Positions 1 to 8,981 of a stretch of 64,000 nucleotides of DNA are shown here, in pieces (position 1 is the first letter of the stretch; the number at the start of each line of letters is the position of its first letter). The translations under genes were made by a program, and so were the position numbers. A model generated the notes under the pieces. The model was not told the DNA's origin and searched no databases. It was given only the letters and a program-made list of their open reading frames with translations. The DNA is from CAYRXM01 sp964449465 (GTDB taxonomy: Bacteria; Chloroflexota; Anaerolineae; JAFGEY01): the NCBI GenBank assembly GCA_964449465.1, contig CAYVBK010000020.1:1-64000 (forward strand), written 5' to 3'.

Positions 1-50
1 TCGGTTTTTAACTCCACAAGCGCTTATGCTTGTGGTTGCGCATAAGTTAG

Positions 51-407
51 GCTAAATGCCTCGGACTATGGCAAAAAGCTCAGACGGATGCGCAACAGAT
101 TGTCGAGATGATCATTCGCCAATATGATTCTCAGCAAGTGATTCAATGGAGATCGGTTTTAGAACCGGCGCATTTTTCAGAAGCATCGGACATTGATCTG
201 GCCGTTGCAGGAGTTGATTCTGTCTTGTTTTTGCAATTGTTAGGCGACGCCGAAAGTATGACCGACTTTCCGCTGGATCTGGTCCGTTGGGAAGACGTTC
301 GGCCTGCTTTTCAAAAAGCAATTGCGGCGAAAGGAAAGGTCGTCTATGCCAAAAGCTGGATTATTGCTGCTCGTCGGAGAGATTCAGCAAGGCCAGGCTG
401 CGCTTGA
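51..407 (+). pseudogene. Decayed MNT-type nucleotidyltransferase
   Basis: The frame opens after a TAG at 48-50 and has no good start until an ATG at 108, so the N-terminus looks lost or lies outside the window. The part that remains contains the metal-binding signature SDIDLAV (about codon 28 from the ATG) and the block DFPLDLVRWEDV, which are typical of minimal nucleotidyltransferases of the MntA antitoxin type. The Gly-Ser active-site motif that should precede it reads WRSVL, a GGA-to-AGA change that removes the glycine. The tail after VVYAK does not look like the family and runs into a stop. I infer a degenerating MNT antitoxin gene. It could be a shortened functional protein, but the lost start and altered GS motif argue against that. 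Confidence 0.5.
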
Positions 408-441
408 TAGTATTCAGCAGACGTATGAGATCGGTGTATGA
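346..441 (+). pseudogene. 31-codon remnant of a HEPN/HepT-like partner
   Basis: An ATG at 346, overlapping the nucleotidyltransferase remnant in another frame, opens 31 codons beginning MPKAGLLLLVGEIQQGQ and ending at TGA 439-441. MNT antitoxins are usually followed, often with overlap, by a HEPN-domain RNase of about 100-150 residues whose first helix looks like this. Only that first helix is left. The assignment rests on position and weak helix similarity, so it is tentative. Confidence 0.35.
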
Positions 442-522
442 AAGGGTGCAACCTCCCATTCACAAAGACTTGGGCGGTTATATAGATTTTTTGCTTGTAC
501 TGGCGAAGGATGAGGAAAGCTT

Positions 523-1587
523 GTGAAGGTCATCACGGTAGTAGGAGCAAGGCCGCAGTTCGTCAAGGCGGCGCCAGTGAGCCGGGCGTTGCGGGCGCAG
601 GGTGTGGATGAAAAGCTGATCCACACGGGTCAGCATTACGATTACAACATGTCGGCGCTGTTTTTTGACGAGTTGGATATTCCAGAGCCGGCCTGGAACC
701 TGGGGGTCGGTTCTGGCTCGCATGGGGCACAGACGGCGGCGATGCTGACCGGCATCGAGCAGGTGCTGCTGACTGAAAAGCCGGATTGGTTGCTGGTCTA
801 TGGCGATACCAACTCGACCCTGGCCGGCGCGCTGGCAGCGACCAAGCTGCACGTCAAGGTTGCGCATGTCGAGGCGGGGCTGCGCAGTTTCAATCGCCGC
901 ATGCCCGAAGAAATCAATCGCGTGGTGACCGATCACGTGTCGGATTTGTTGCTGTGTCCCAGCCAGACGGCAGTAGACAATCTGGCAAAGGAAGGCATCA
1001 CGCACGGCGTTCACCTGGTCGGCGATGTGATGGCCGATGCGCTGGCGTTTGCTACCGAACGCGCCAGACACCGCTCGGATATTCTGGTGCAGTTGGGGCT
1101 GGCCGAAAAAGGCTTTTTGCTGGCTACGGTTCATCGCGCCGAAAATACGGACGACGAAACGCGCCTGCGCAACATTTGGCAAGCATTTACCGAAATTGGC
1201 GAAACCATCGTCTTTCCCGTCCATCCGCGCACGCGCAACCAACTTGCCGCCTGCCGCCTGCCGCCGGCTGCCAACGTAAGGATGATCGAACCGGTCGGGT
1301 ACCTGGACATGGTGATGCTTGAACAATCCGCAAAAATGATCCTGACCGATTCCGGCGGCATCCAGAAAGAGGCATACTGGCTGGGCGTGCCGTGCGTGAC
1401 GCTGCGCGATGAGACCGAGTGGGTGGAGACGGTGCTGGCCGGGTGGAATGTGCTGGTGGGAGCAGATCCCTTGAAAATCATCGCAGCGGCGCGGGAGTTT
1501 GTGGCGTCGGAGAGTCGTCCGATGTTGTATGGGGATAGTCGGATGGCAGAGCGAATCACCCGGGTATTGAGGGAAGAGGCATTGTGA
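523..1587 (+). CDS. wecB: UDP-N-acetylglucosamine 2-epimerase (non-hydrolysing)
   Basis: 354 residues, the usual length for WecB/MnaA. It interconverts UDP-GlcNAc and UDP-ManNAc in the cytoplasm to supply ManNAc-type sugars for surface polysaccharide. Family blocks visible are the N-terminal VVGARPQFVKAAP, the HTGQHYD block, GDTNSTLAGA, HVEAGLRS, and the C-terminal UDP-binding DSGGIQKEA. The start is GTG at 523, chosen because it gives the canonical MKVITVVGARPQ N-terminus. It is the first gene of a tightly packed polysaccharide cluster: its stop overlaps the next start by 4 bp. Confidence 0.95.
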   Translation: MKVITVVGARPQFVKAAPVSRALRAQGVDEKLIHTGQHYDYNMSALFFDELDIPEPAWNLGVGSGSHGAQTAAMLTGIEQVLLTEKPDWLLVYGDTNSTLAGALAATKLHVKVAHVEAGLRSFNRRMPEEINRVVTDHVSDLLLCPSQTAVDNLAKEGITHGVHLVGDVMADALAFATERARHRSDILVQLGLAEKGFLLATVHRAENTDDETRLRNIWQAFTEIGETIVFPVHPRTRNQLAACRLPPAANVRMIEPVGYLDMVMLEQSAKMILTDSGGIQKEAYWLGVPCVTLRDETEWVETVLAGWNVLVGADPLKIIAAAREFVASESRPMLYGDSRMAERITRVLREEAL

Positions 1588-2759
1588 CCGGTACAGGAAA
1601 TCTTGCAGCAATAGAAATGACAGAACGTTTGAAGGTGCTGTTCATTACTTCATGGTATCCTACAAAAGAACTGTCTGTGGGAGGGGTATTTGTCCGCGAA
1701 CATGCCCAAGCGGTTAAATTGTATGATGATGTGGTGGTGCTACATTTATGTGGGGCAAAAGCAAATCTCTCCAAATTTGGGCACATGGAGCGAGAAACCG
1801 ATGAAAACCTCACCCAAGGTATCCCTACATGGCGGGTCTGGCACAAACCCTCCCCCATTCCGCATACCTCTTTTCCGCTCCACCTCAAAAGTGTCTTGCG
1901 AACTTTTCGTCACCTTGTGCGTAACGGGTTCAGTCCTCACATTATTCACGCTCACGTTTACGATGCCGGTTTGTCGGCTGTGATATTGGGCCGGCTCAAC
2001 CATATTCCGGTCATTATTACCGAACACAGCACGGCTTTTCCGCGCCAATTGCTTTCTCCCAAGCAAGTGTGGATGGCTCGTCTGGCGTTCCAGGGGGCTG
2101 ATCGAATTTTGCCGGTGAGTGATGCGCTACAACAGGCAATAGAACGCTATGGCATTCGGGCTCGTTTTTCTCTGGTCCCCAATGTTGTTGACACCGGGCT
2201 TTTTGCTCCTGGCCCTCGATCCGATTCCTCGCTCAAGCGACTTGTGTTTGTAGGATCGCTGATTCCCGTCAAAGGCATCCCTTTCCTTTTGCAGGCTGTG
2301 GCCCGACTATCATCTCAGGACTGGTGTCTAGATATTGTGGGGGATGGGCCTAACCGGGCAGAATATGAACAAATGTCGGTTGATCTGCGACTTGGTGAGC
2401 GAGTTACTTTTTATGGTTTGCGGACCAAGAGTGAGGTGGCTGAGTTTATGCGCCAGGCCGATCTTTTTGTGCTGCCAAGCTTTTGGGAAAATCTACCTTG
2501 TGTGTTGATTGAGGCAATGGCCAGCGGGTTGCCGATTGTTTCTACACAGGTTGGAGGTATTCCCGAGATAGTTGATCGAGAGACGGGCATCCTTGTGCCG
2601 CCTCAAGACGTTGGTAGTTTATCCCACGCCATTGGTCAAATGCTAGAATCTCTGGATAGATTTGATCGCCACACGATTGCACACAAGGCTGCACGTTACA
2701 GTCAAGAGTCGGTCGGCAAACTATTACATTCCATTTATCTAGATTGTCTGACAAGATGA
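1584..2759 (+). CDS. Family 4 glycosyltransferase
   Basis: About 391 residues from the GTG at 1584 that overlaps the wecB stop by 4 bp; an in-frame ATG at 1617 is an equally plausible start (380 residues). The protein has the two Rossmann domains of GT-B retaining transferases: an N-terminal acceptor domain beginning LKVLFITSWYP, and a C-terminal donor domain with FVGSLIPVKG and the EX7E-type motif ENLPCVLIEAMASGLPIV. It probably adds one sugar to a lipid-linked repeat unit at the inner face of the membrane. Donor and acceptor cannot be read from sequence. Base composition is visibly more AT-rich than in wecB. Confidence 0.88.
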   Translation: MTGTGNLAAIEMTERLKVLFITSWYPTKELSVGGVFVREHAQAVKLYDDVVVLHLCGAKANLSKFGHMERETDENLTQGIPTWRVWHKPSPIPHTSFPLHLKSVLRTFRHLVRNGFSPHIIHAHVYDAGLSAVILGRLNHIPVIITEHSTAFPRQLLSPKQVWMARLAFQGADRILPVSDALQQAIERYGIRARFSLVPNVVDTGLFAPGPRSDSSLKRLVFVGSLIPVKGIPFLLQAVARLSSQDWCLDIVGDGPNRAEYEQMSVDLRLGERVTFYGLRTKSEVAEFMRQADLFVLPSFWENLPCVLIEAMASGLPIVSTQVGGIPEIVDRETGILVPPQDVGSLSHAIGQMLESLDRFDRHTIAHKAARYSQESVGKLLHSIYLDCLTR

Positions 2760-3562
2760 ATCCATATATTGTTCTTCCTCAGGTTCCGATCTTGAACGAT
2801 CGAGAAAGCATCATTATCACTCGCAGCACAGGCAGACGGGTCTTGCATCTCGGCTGTGTTGACTCGGGCCTGTTACGTGAAAGGTTTGCGCAGCATGATT
2901 TGATGCACCAAAAGCTGGCTGTAGTCGCCAGCGAGTTGTGGGGCGTAGATATTGACGCCGAAGGCATTGCTTTTTTGCGCAGCCAGGGCTTTGATCATCT
3001 TGTCGTCGGCGATATTTGCCGATTGGATGAGTTGGAAGAATTACGAGGTGTAGACTGGGATCTCATTGTCGCCAGCGAGGTGGTCGAACATCTGCAAAAT
3101 CCAGGTCAGTTTTTAGACTCGGTGAAAAAGTTGATGATTCCTTCTCGTACCGAGTTGATCGTTACGGTGCCCAATGCCTTTAGAGTTGATACACTTTTAT
3201 GGCTTTTGCGAGGTATCGAGTATATTCACCCCGATCACAACTATTGGTTTTCGTACCAAACGGTCACAAATTTGTTTCGGAAAAATGGTTTTGAGATTCA
3301 GCAGTTATACGTTTATTCATTCCAGCTTTACAATCTCTTTCCCTCAAAATTTAAGCGAATATCTAGACCGGCTACACCAGAGATGGTGTCCGGTCGTATG
3401 AAGCAACCTGGCGGATTGCCACCTTTATGGATGAAATTGATTGTTCGCTATTTCAAATCGCTTCCCAAACGATTTTTGGTGTCGTTTTTATATCGCTGCA
3501 CTCCTTTTTGGGGGGATGGTTTGATCATTGTCTCCAGGTTAGCAGCCGATGCTCCACACTAA
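2756..3562 (+). CDS. Class I SAM-dependent methyltransferase
   Basis: 268 residues from ATG 2756, which forms an ATGA overlap with the previous stop; a TTG at 2744 is an alternative. SAM-binding motif I is VLHLGCVDSG, the acidic end of strand 2 is GVDIDAEGI, and motif III-IV is DLIVASEVVEHL. The C-terminal 80 residues are aromatic and basic, as in transferases acting on sugar or lipid-linked substrates. Its place between a glycosyltransferase and the flippase suggests O-methylation of a repeat-unit sugar. The gene is AT-rich compared with the rest of the window. Confidence 0.82.
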   Translation: MNPYIVLPQVPILNDRESIIITRSTGRRVLHLGCVDSGLLRERFAQHDLMHQKLAVVASELWGVDIDAEGIAFLRSQGFDHLVVGDICRLDELEELRGVDWDLIVASEVVEHLQNPGQFLDSVKKLMIPSRTELIVTVPNAFRVDTLLWLLRGIEYIHPDHNYWFSYQTVTNLFRKNGFEIQQLYVYSFQLYNLFPSKFKRISRPATPEMVSGRMKQPGGLPPLWMKLIVRYFKSLPKRFLVSFLYRCTPFWGDGLIIVSRLAADAPH

Positions 3563-4853
3563 TGCCTATCAGTCATTTCGGCGAGTTGTCGGTCGCCTGA
3601 CCCGCAGCACGTTCGCTAAAAATGTGGCCTCGACGTTTACGGTGCAGGTTCTTGTCTTGATATTGAATATCATTCAGGCTGCCGTTATTGCCCGTTGGCT
3701 GGGTCCAGAAGGAAAAGGTGTAGTGGCTTTGGCTCTGCTGATCCCTGGCATGCTGGGTCTTTTTTTGAACGGTGGGCTGGGTGTCGCCAATGTCTATTTT
3801 GCCGGCTCGAAACAGATCGATCCCTGCACATTGACGGTCAATTCAATTGCTTTGGTCATACCTGCAACCGCTCTGGGTATCTTGGCGATGGTCATACTTG
3901 TTTTCACCGGCTGGCTGGAAAAGCTGGTGCCTGGTGTTCCACTCTGGTTGGTTATTTTGGGGATGGTCAGCTTGCCTCTATCTTTGCTTATTGGCTTTTT
4001 GAATGGTCTTTTGCAAGGATTACAGCGCATTGTTATGCTCAACATTCTCAATATCATCCAGAGTATGTTGAATCTGGTATTGACATCTATTTTGTTGATC
4101 GGTTTGCGGTTTGGCGCGGCAGGAGCGTTGCTGGCTTTTTTGGGGTCTACACTGATCAATCTGGTCTTGTTAAGCGTTGTATTGCGTCGAGAGGGGTGTG
4201 TTTTCAGGCCTCGTTGGGATCGGACGGTGATGCAGCAAACTCTTTCTTTTGGCATGAAAGGATATATCGGCAACATTTTACAGTTTTTTAACTATCGTTT
4301 AGATATGATTTTGGTCAACTATTTCTTAAATCCGGCCAGTGTGGGCATTTATACTGTGTCTGCGCGGTTTGCTGAACTGCTCTGGAACCTTCCCAACGCA
4401 GTAGGATTTGTCATTTTTCCCAAAGCTGCGGCTACCAAACCGGAGACACTGAATCAATTCACACCGCGCATTTTTGCTACGGTGTTGGTGATAACAATGC
4501 TAGGTGCAGTGGGTCTGGCGATTCTGGGGCGTCCTCTCATTACACTGGTCTACTCGGCAGCCTTTTTGGATGCGTATATTCCTATGTTGGCCTTGTTGCC
4601 CGGCATTGTGTTGCTTGGCGCTGCCAAAGTATTGACAAATGAAATTGCCGGGCGCGGCTATCCACATTATAACTCGATCACCTCGGGCATCGCGCTTGTT
4701 TTGACCATTGTTTTGGATCTGGGGCTTATTCCGCGCTACGGTGTCTTGGGGGCTTCGATTGCTTCGAGCATCGCGTATTCGGTCATTTGGGTTATTTCGA
4801 TCTTTTTCTATTGGATAGTCAGTCGCAAGACTCGTAGCACAGGTGTGAGATGA
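3549..4853 (+). CDS. Wzx-like polysaccharide flippase (MOP/MATE superfamily)
   Basis: 434 residues, overlapping the preceding gene by 14 bp. Hydropathy by eye gives about 12-14 membrane helices, and the N-terminal block ARWLGPEGKGVVALALLIPG is typical of O-antigen/teichuronic acid flippases. The role expected of the family is to turn the undecaprenyl-linked repeat unit to the outer face of the membrane. It is the only flippase in the cluster and no Wzy-like polymerase was recognised, so the cluster may be incomplete or may export a short glycan. The stop overlaps the next start (ATGA at 4850). Confidence 0.85.
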   Translation: MLHTNAYQSFRRVVGRLTRSTFAKNVASTFTVQVLVLILNIIQAAVIARWLGPEGKGVVALALLIPGMLGLFLNGGLGVANVYFAGSKQIDPCTLTVNSIALVIPATALGILAMVILVFTGWLEKLVPGVPLWLVILGMVSLPLSLLIGFLNGLLQGLQRIVMLNILNIIQSMLNLVLTSILLIGLRFGAAGALLAFLGSTLINLVLLSVVLRREGCVFRPRWDRTVMQQTLSFGMKGYIGNILQFFNYRLDMILVNYFLNPASVGIYTVSARFAELLWNLPNAVGFVIFPKAAATKPETLNQFTPRIFATVLVITMLGAVGLAILGRPLITLVYSAAFLDAYIPMLALLPGIVLLGAAKVLTNEIAGRGYPHYNSITSGIALVLTIVLDLGLIPRYGVLGASIASSIAYSVIWVISIFFYWIVSRKTRSTGVR

Positions 4854-5992
4854 AAATTTGCTATTTGGCTGATGCATCATCTATTCACACCCAAAGATGG
4901 GTTCAGTACTTTGCCGATCAAGGACATGATGTTCATCTAATTTCCCTCAACCCTACCGGTGAGATCCTTCCCAACGTTTCACTATACCATCTTGATGTGG
5001 TGCGAGGAATTGGCAAGGTACAATTTTCTGCCCGAATCCGCAGTATGTTGCGGGGATTCAATCTTGTATCAGTGATGTTTCAAGTCAATAGAATCGTTCA
5101 GCGGTTGGCGCCCGATGTGGTGCATGCTCATTCCGTTTCTGATAACGGATTTCTGGCCGCGTTATCTGGCTTTCATCCGCTCGTTCTCACCGCATGGGGA
5201 TCCGATATTTTGATTGCGCCTCAAAAATCTCGCCTGATAAAATGGGGCGTCAAGTATGCACTCAAGCGGGCCGACTATATCACCTGTGATGCGCAACACC
5301 TTGTCGAAAAAATGGTCGAATTGGGGGCCGCAGGCGACAAAATAGCCATCATCTACTTTGGCACAGACACACAACGGTTTTCACCTGAAAGGCGCGATGC
5401 ACAGCTAAAAGAGCAATTGCATCTAGATGCCCAGGCTCAGATTGTGATCTCGTTGCGTAACCTGAGGCCATTGTATGATGTCGAGTCGCTGGTCCGAGCC
5501 ATCCCGACTATTTCAGGTCAGGTTCCACAAGCCAGGTTCGTCATTGCCGGCGGCGGCGAACAGCGTGACCAGCTTGAAAAGCTGGCTTGTTCTCTGGGGG
5601 TCTCCGAACGGGTTTTGTTTGTTGGCCCAATTCCTGCTGGCGACCTGCCGCGCTATCTGGCCTCAGCCGATGTGTATGTATCTACATCACTCTCCGATGC
5701 GGGATTGGCCGCCAGTACCGCCGAGGCAATGGCTTGTGGCTTGCCGGTGGTGATTACCGACTTTGGTGACAACAGAGAGTGGGTCCAAGATGGAGCAGGT
5801 GGCTTTTTGATTCCGCTCCAAAACCCGGCCGCCCTGGCCGAAAAGGTGGTTCATTTGCTTCAAAATCAAGATTTGCGGACCAGGTGGGGGCAAATCAATC
5901 GAGGCGTCATCCAGGAACGAAACAGCTATCATCAAGAGATGGCCAAGGTCGAACGCATTTATACTCAATTGGCAAAGGAGCGTCAGTTATGA
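4850..5992 (+). CDS. Family 4 glycosyltransferase
   Basis: 380 residues of GT-B fold. The N-terminal half begins KICYLADASSIHTQRW, typical of capsule/EPS GT4 enzymes. DVVHAHSVSDNGFLAAL and AWGSDIL follow, and the C-terminal donor domain ends with DAGLAASTAEAMACGLPVV. It is translationally coupled to both neighbours by 4-bp overlaps (start at 4850, next start at 5989), so it is part of the same transcription unit. The sugar specificity is not deducible. Confidence 0.88.
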   Translation: MKICYLADASSIHTQRWVQYFADQGHDVHLISLNPTGEILPNVSLYHLDVVRGIGKVQFSARIRSMLRGFNLVSVMFQVNRIVQRLAPDVVHAHSVSDNGFLAALSGFHPLVLTAWGSDILIAPQKSRLIKWGVKYALKRADYITCDAQHLVEKMVELGAAGDKIAIIYFGTDTQRFSPERRDAQLKEQLHLDAQAQIVISLRNLRPLYDVESLVRAIPTISGQVPQARFVIAGGGEQRDQLEKLACSLGVSERVLFVGPIPAGDLPRYLASADVYVSTSLSDAGLAASTAEAMACGLPVVITDFGDNREWVQDGAGGFLIPLQNPAALAEKVVHLLQNQDLRTRWGQINRGVIQERNSYHQEMAKVERIYTQLAKERQL

Positions 5993-6954
5993 AGATTTTG
6001 ATCACAGGTGGAGCTGGCTTTGTGGGCAGCCATCTCTGTGAAAAATACACCAGCGAAGGACATACTGTCATTTGTTTGGATAATTTTATGAGCGGCAACC
6101 TGGTGAACGTCAGGCATTTGCTCGATTATCGCAATTTCAAGCTGATTAAGGGCGATGTGCGCGATTTTGATCTGTTGGAAAAGCTGATGCCTGGTGTGGA
6201 CGTGGTGTTTCATCTGGCCGCCCAGGTTCATGTGGATCGGTCATATATCGAACCTCGCCTGACCTTTGAAGTAAATGTGTTAGGCACGCAAAATATCCTG
6301 GAAGCAGCGCGCATCTATGACATCAAAAAGGTGATTCATGCCTCAACCAGTGAGGTTTATGGCTCGGCGCTTTATGTGCCGATCAACGAAGAGCATCCCC
6401 TCAATGCGCCACACCCTTATGGCGCCAGCAAGATTGCTGCCGACAGGATGTGCTATGCCTACATTCGCACTTATGGTATGAACATTGCCATTGTGCGTTC
6501 GTTCAACATTTTTGGCCCGCGCCAGCGCGACCTGGGTTACGGCGGTGTCATTTCGATTTTCACCCGTCGCGTTTTGAGTGAAATGCCGCCCATCATCTAT
6601 GGTAGCGGATTACAAACACGAGATTATACGTATGTCCAGGATACTGTAGGTGCCTATGATCTGATCCTCCAGCATCCCGAGCCACTCACCGAGCCGATTA
6701 ACCTGGGCACCGGCAGCGAAATCAGCATTCTCGACCTGGCCAACATGATTATTGATTTGTGCGACAAAAAAGGCAAGGTAGAACCGGTTCATGTCGGCCC
6801 CCGAATCGGCGAGGTCAAGCGGCTGATCGCCGATGCCGGCCGCGCCGGGCAGCTCTTGGGCTGGCAGCCTCAATTTGAATTCAAAGAAGGGTTGCAGACA
6901 TTTGTCGAGTGGTACAAGAAATACGGTTTCGAAGAACGAATCAAGATTGAGTGA
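5989..6954 (+). CDS. NAD-dependent epimerase/dehydratase (extended SDR)
   Basis: 321 residues. The true start is ATG 5989 (ATGA overlap), which places the dinucleotide motif TGGAGFVGSH at residues 6-15. The catalytic YxxxK is in PYGASKIAADRM, preceded by the Ser/Thr-rich STSEVYG, and the substrate loop includes NIFGPRQRDLGYGG. The overall pattern is that of UDP-glucose 4-epimerase, GDP-mannose dehydratase or UDP-glucuronate decarboxylase-like enzymes acting on nucleotide sugars. Next to a TPP enzyme and a DegT aminotransferase it probably makes a modified (keto or 4,6-dideoxy) nucleotide sugar. The exact reaction is uncertain. Confidence 0.87.
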   Translation: MKILITGGAGFVGSHLCEKYTSEGHTVICLDNFMSGNLVNVRHLLDYRNFKLIKGDVRDFDLLEKLMPGVDVVFHLAAQVHVDRSYIEPRLTFEVNVLGTQNILEAARIYDIKKVIHASTSEVYGSALYVPINEEHPLNAPHPYGASKIAADRMCYAYIRTYGMNIAIVRSFNIFGPRQRDLGYGGVISIFTRRVLSEMPPIIYGSGLQTRDYTYVQDTVGAYDLILQHPEPLTEPINLGTGSEISILDLANMIIDLCDKKGKVEPVHVGPRIGEVKRLIADAGRAGQLLGWQPQFEFKEGLQTFVEWYKKYGFEERIKIE

Positions 6955-6964
6955 GGCACAAAAT

Positions 6965-7963
6965 ATGAACGACGCGGTATCGCCAGACTTGTTACGCTCG
7001 ATGTATGTCGAGATGCTCAAAATCCGCCAGGCTGAAGAATGTCTGGCCGACCTGGTAGCCGCCGGAGAGATCAAATGCCCGGTTCATTTGTATATTGGCG
7101 AAGAGGCTGTCGCGGTCGGAGTGTGCCAGGCTCTGCGAACCGATGACTATATTTTTGGCAATCATCGTTCACATGGTCACTATCTTGCCAAAGGCGGTGA
7201 CCTGAAGCAGATGATGGCCGAGATTTGGGGCAAAGAGGCTGGTTGTTCCAAGGGACGTGGCGGTTCGATGCACGTGGTTGCGCCGGAGATTGGGCTGATG
7301 GGCACTTCGGCGATGGTGGCCGCCGGCATTCCGCTGGCCGTAGGCGCGGCAATGGCATTTGCGATGCGAGGCACGTCTCAGGTTGCCGTGACTTTTTTCG
7401 GCGATGGCGCAACCGAAGAGGGTGTCTTTTATGAATCATTGAATATCGCTGCGCTCAAAAAAGCACCGGTTATTTTTGTGTGCGAAAACAATCTGTATTC
7501 CAGCCATGTTCATATTCGAGACCGTCGCCCGGCAGACAATCTGACCGAACTCGCCGTTGCCCATTGCATGTCGACCTGTTGTATTGATGGCAACGATGTG
7601 TTGGCCGTGTATCGAGCGGCTGAGCAGGCCATCGAGCGCGCTCGTCGGGGCCAGGGGCCTTCATTTATCGAATGTAGGACATATCGCTGGCGCGGGCATG
7701 TGGGGCCGAATTACGATCTGGACAAGGGACTGCGTAGTCGGGAAGAGTTGGATGAATGGGTGGCTCGCTGTCCGATCAAATTGCTGGAGAGGCAATTGCT
7801 GGACCATCATGTGCTGACCGAAGCGGAACCGAGTGACCTGCGTCGTCAGATTGCCGATCAGGTGGCCGAGGCCATCGCCTTTGCCCGGACATGCCCGCTG
7901 CCCGATCCGATCACATTGACCGACTATGTGTTTAGAACAAAACAGGAGCTGCTCGATGCCTAG
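6965..7963 (+). CDS. 2-oxoacid dehydrogenase E1 alpha-type TPP enzyme
   Basis: 332 residues from ATG 6965. The thiamine diphosphate motif runs from FFGDGATEEGVFYESLN to VCENN, and the substrate-channel blocks GNHRSHGHYLAKGG and KGRGGSMH are present, all typical of PdhA/AcoA-type E1 alpha subunits. It overlaps the E1 beta gene by 8 bp. No E2 (lipoyl acyltransferase) or E3 gene is nearby; instead the pair sits between a nucleotide-sugar SDR and a DegT sugar aminotransferase. I infer a specialised TPP-dependent step in building a glycan sugar or its acyl group rather than central pyruvate oxidation. Confidence 0.88.
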   Translation: MNDAVSPDLLRSMYVEMLKIRQAEECLADLVAAGEIKCPVHLYIGEEAVAVGVCQALRTDDYIFGNHRSHGHYLAKGGDLKQMMAEIWGKEAGCSKGRGGSMHVVAPEIGLMGTSAMVAAGIPLAVGAAMAFAMRGTSQVAVTFFGDGATEEGVFYESLNIAALKKAPVIFVCENNLYSSHVHIRDRRPADNLTELAVAHCMSTCCIDGNDVLAVYRAAEQAIERARRGQGPSFIECRTYRWRGHVGPNYDLDKGLRSREELDEWVARCPIKLLERQLLDHHVLTEAEPSDLRRQIADQVAEAIAFARTCPLPDPITLTDYVFRTKQELLDA

Positions 7964-8951
7964 AGAACTTGGTTACGGGCTGGCGATCAACGAAGCTTTA
8001 CGTCAGATGATGGAAGTAGACGAGTCGGTGTTTCTCTTGGGCCAGGGCGTCAACAGCCCGTGGTATGTGGGCAATACCACTGTCGGCCTTATGGATCGAT
8101 TTGGGCCGGAGCGTGTCTTTGATACACCGGTTTCGGAAAATGCTATCACCGGTGCGGCCATTGGCGCGGCCCTGGCTGGCATGCGGCCGGTGGTCATTCA
8201 TCCGCGTATGGATTTTGCTCTGCTGGCCATTGAGCCGATCATCAATCAGGCATCCAACTGGCATTATATGTTTGGTGGCAAGGTCAGCGTGCCGATTGTG
8301 ATTCGCCCTATCATCAATCGTGGCGGTGAGCAGGCCGCACAACACTCACAGGCATTTCAGGCCATGTACGCGCACATTCCTGGTCTCAAGGTGGTGATGC
8401 CCAGCACGGCTTTTGACGCCAAAGGGCTGTTGATTGCCAGCATCCAGGATGATAATCCGGTTATCTATATTGACGACCGCTGGTTATACAACGAAACCGA
8501 CCAGGTGCCGACAGAACCTTACCAGGTCCCCGTTGGTAAAGCGGCCATTCGGCGGGTTGGGCGCGATGTGACCATCGCAGCGATTTCATGGATGTCGGTT
8601 CAGGCCATGCGGGCCGCTCAAGAATTGGCGCAAATGGGCATAGATGCCGAGGTGATTGACCTGCGCTCGCTCAAACCGCTGGACGAAGCAACTCTTTTTG
8701 CTTCTGTGGCCAAGACCGGGCGGCTGATTGTGGCAGATACAGCCTGGTTAACCTGTGGGTTTGCGGCTGAGGTGGCAGCGCGTGTCGCCAGCGACGGCTT
8801 TGAGTATCTAAAATCGCCTATTGTTCGAGTGACATTGCCTGATACCCCCGCACCGATGAGTTCGTCGCTGGAAAAAGTATATTACCCCACAGTCGCCGAT
8901 TTGGTTCAGGCGACAAAACAGGTGGTTGAGTGGTCGCGCCGGCGTGTCTGA
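7956..8951 (+). CDS. 2-oxoacid dehydrogenase E1 beta-type subunit
   Basis: 331 residues from ATG 7956, reading RELGYGLAINEALRQMM. It has the transketolase pyrimidine-binding domain (about 5-180) with DTPVSENAITGAAIGAALAG and the C-terminal domain (about 200-320) with EVIDLRSLKPLDEATL. The family forms the alpha2beta2 TPP-dependent E1 with the alpha subunit encoded just upstream (8-bp overlap). The missing E2/E3 genes and the polysaccharide context are discussed in the findings. Confidence 0.88.
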   Translation: MPRELGYGLAINEALRQMMEVDESVFLLGQGVNSPWYVGNTTVGLMDRFGPERVFDTPVSENAITGAAIGAALAGMRPVVIHPRMDFALLAIEPIINQASNWHYMFGGKVSVPIVIRPIINRGGEQAAQHSQAFQAMYAHIPGLKVVMPSTAFDAKGLLIASIQDDNPVIYIDDRWLYNETDQVPTEPYQVPVGKAAIRRVGRDVTIAAISWMSVQAMRAAQELAQMGIDAEVIDLRSLKPLDEATLFASVAKTGRLIVADTAWLTCGFAAEVAARVASDGFEYLKSPIVRVTLPDTPAPMSSSLEKVYYPTVADLVQATKQVVEWSRRRV

Positions 8952-8981
8952 GCGCACAAGAAATAATGAGGAGAATTGGAA

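Noticed and set aside
14..35. Hairpin CCACAAGC/GCTTGTGG at the left edge as terminator
   Set aside because: No T-run follows and the preceding gene is outside the window, so its role cannot be judged.
478..1611. 377-codon minus-strand frame opposite wecB
   Set aside because: Lies fully over a conserved epimerase gene; no start signals or motifs.
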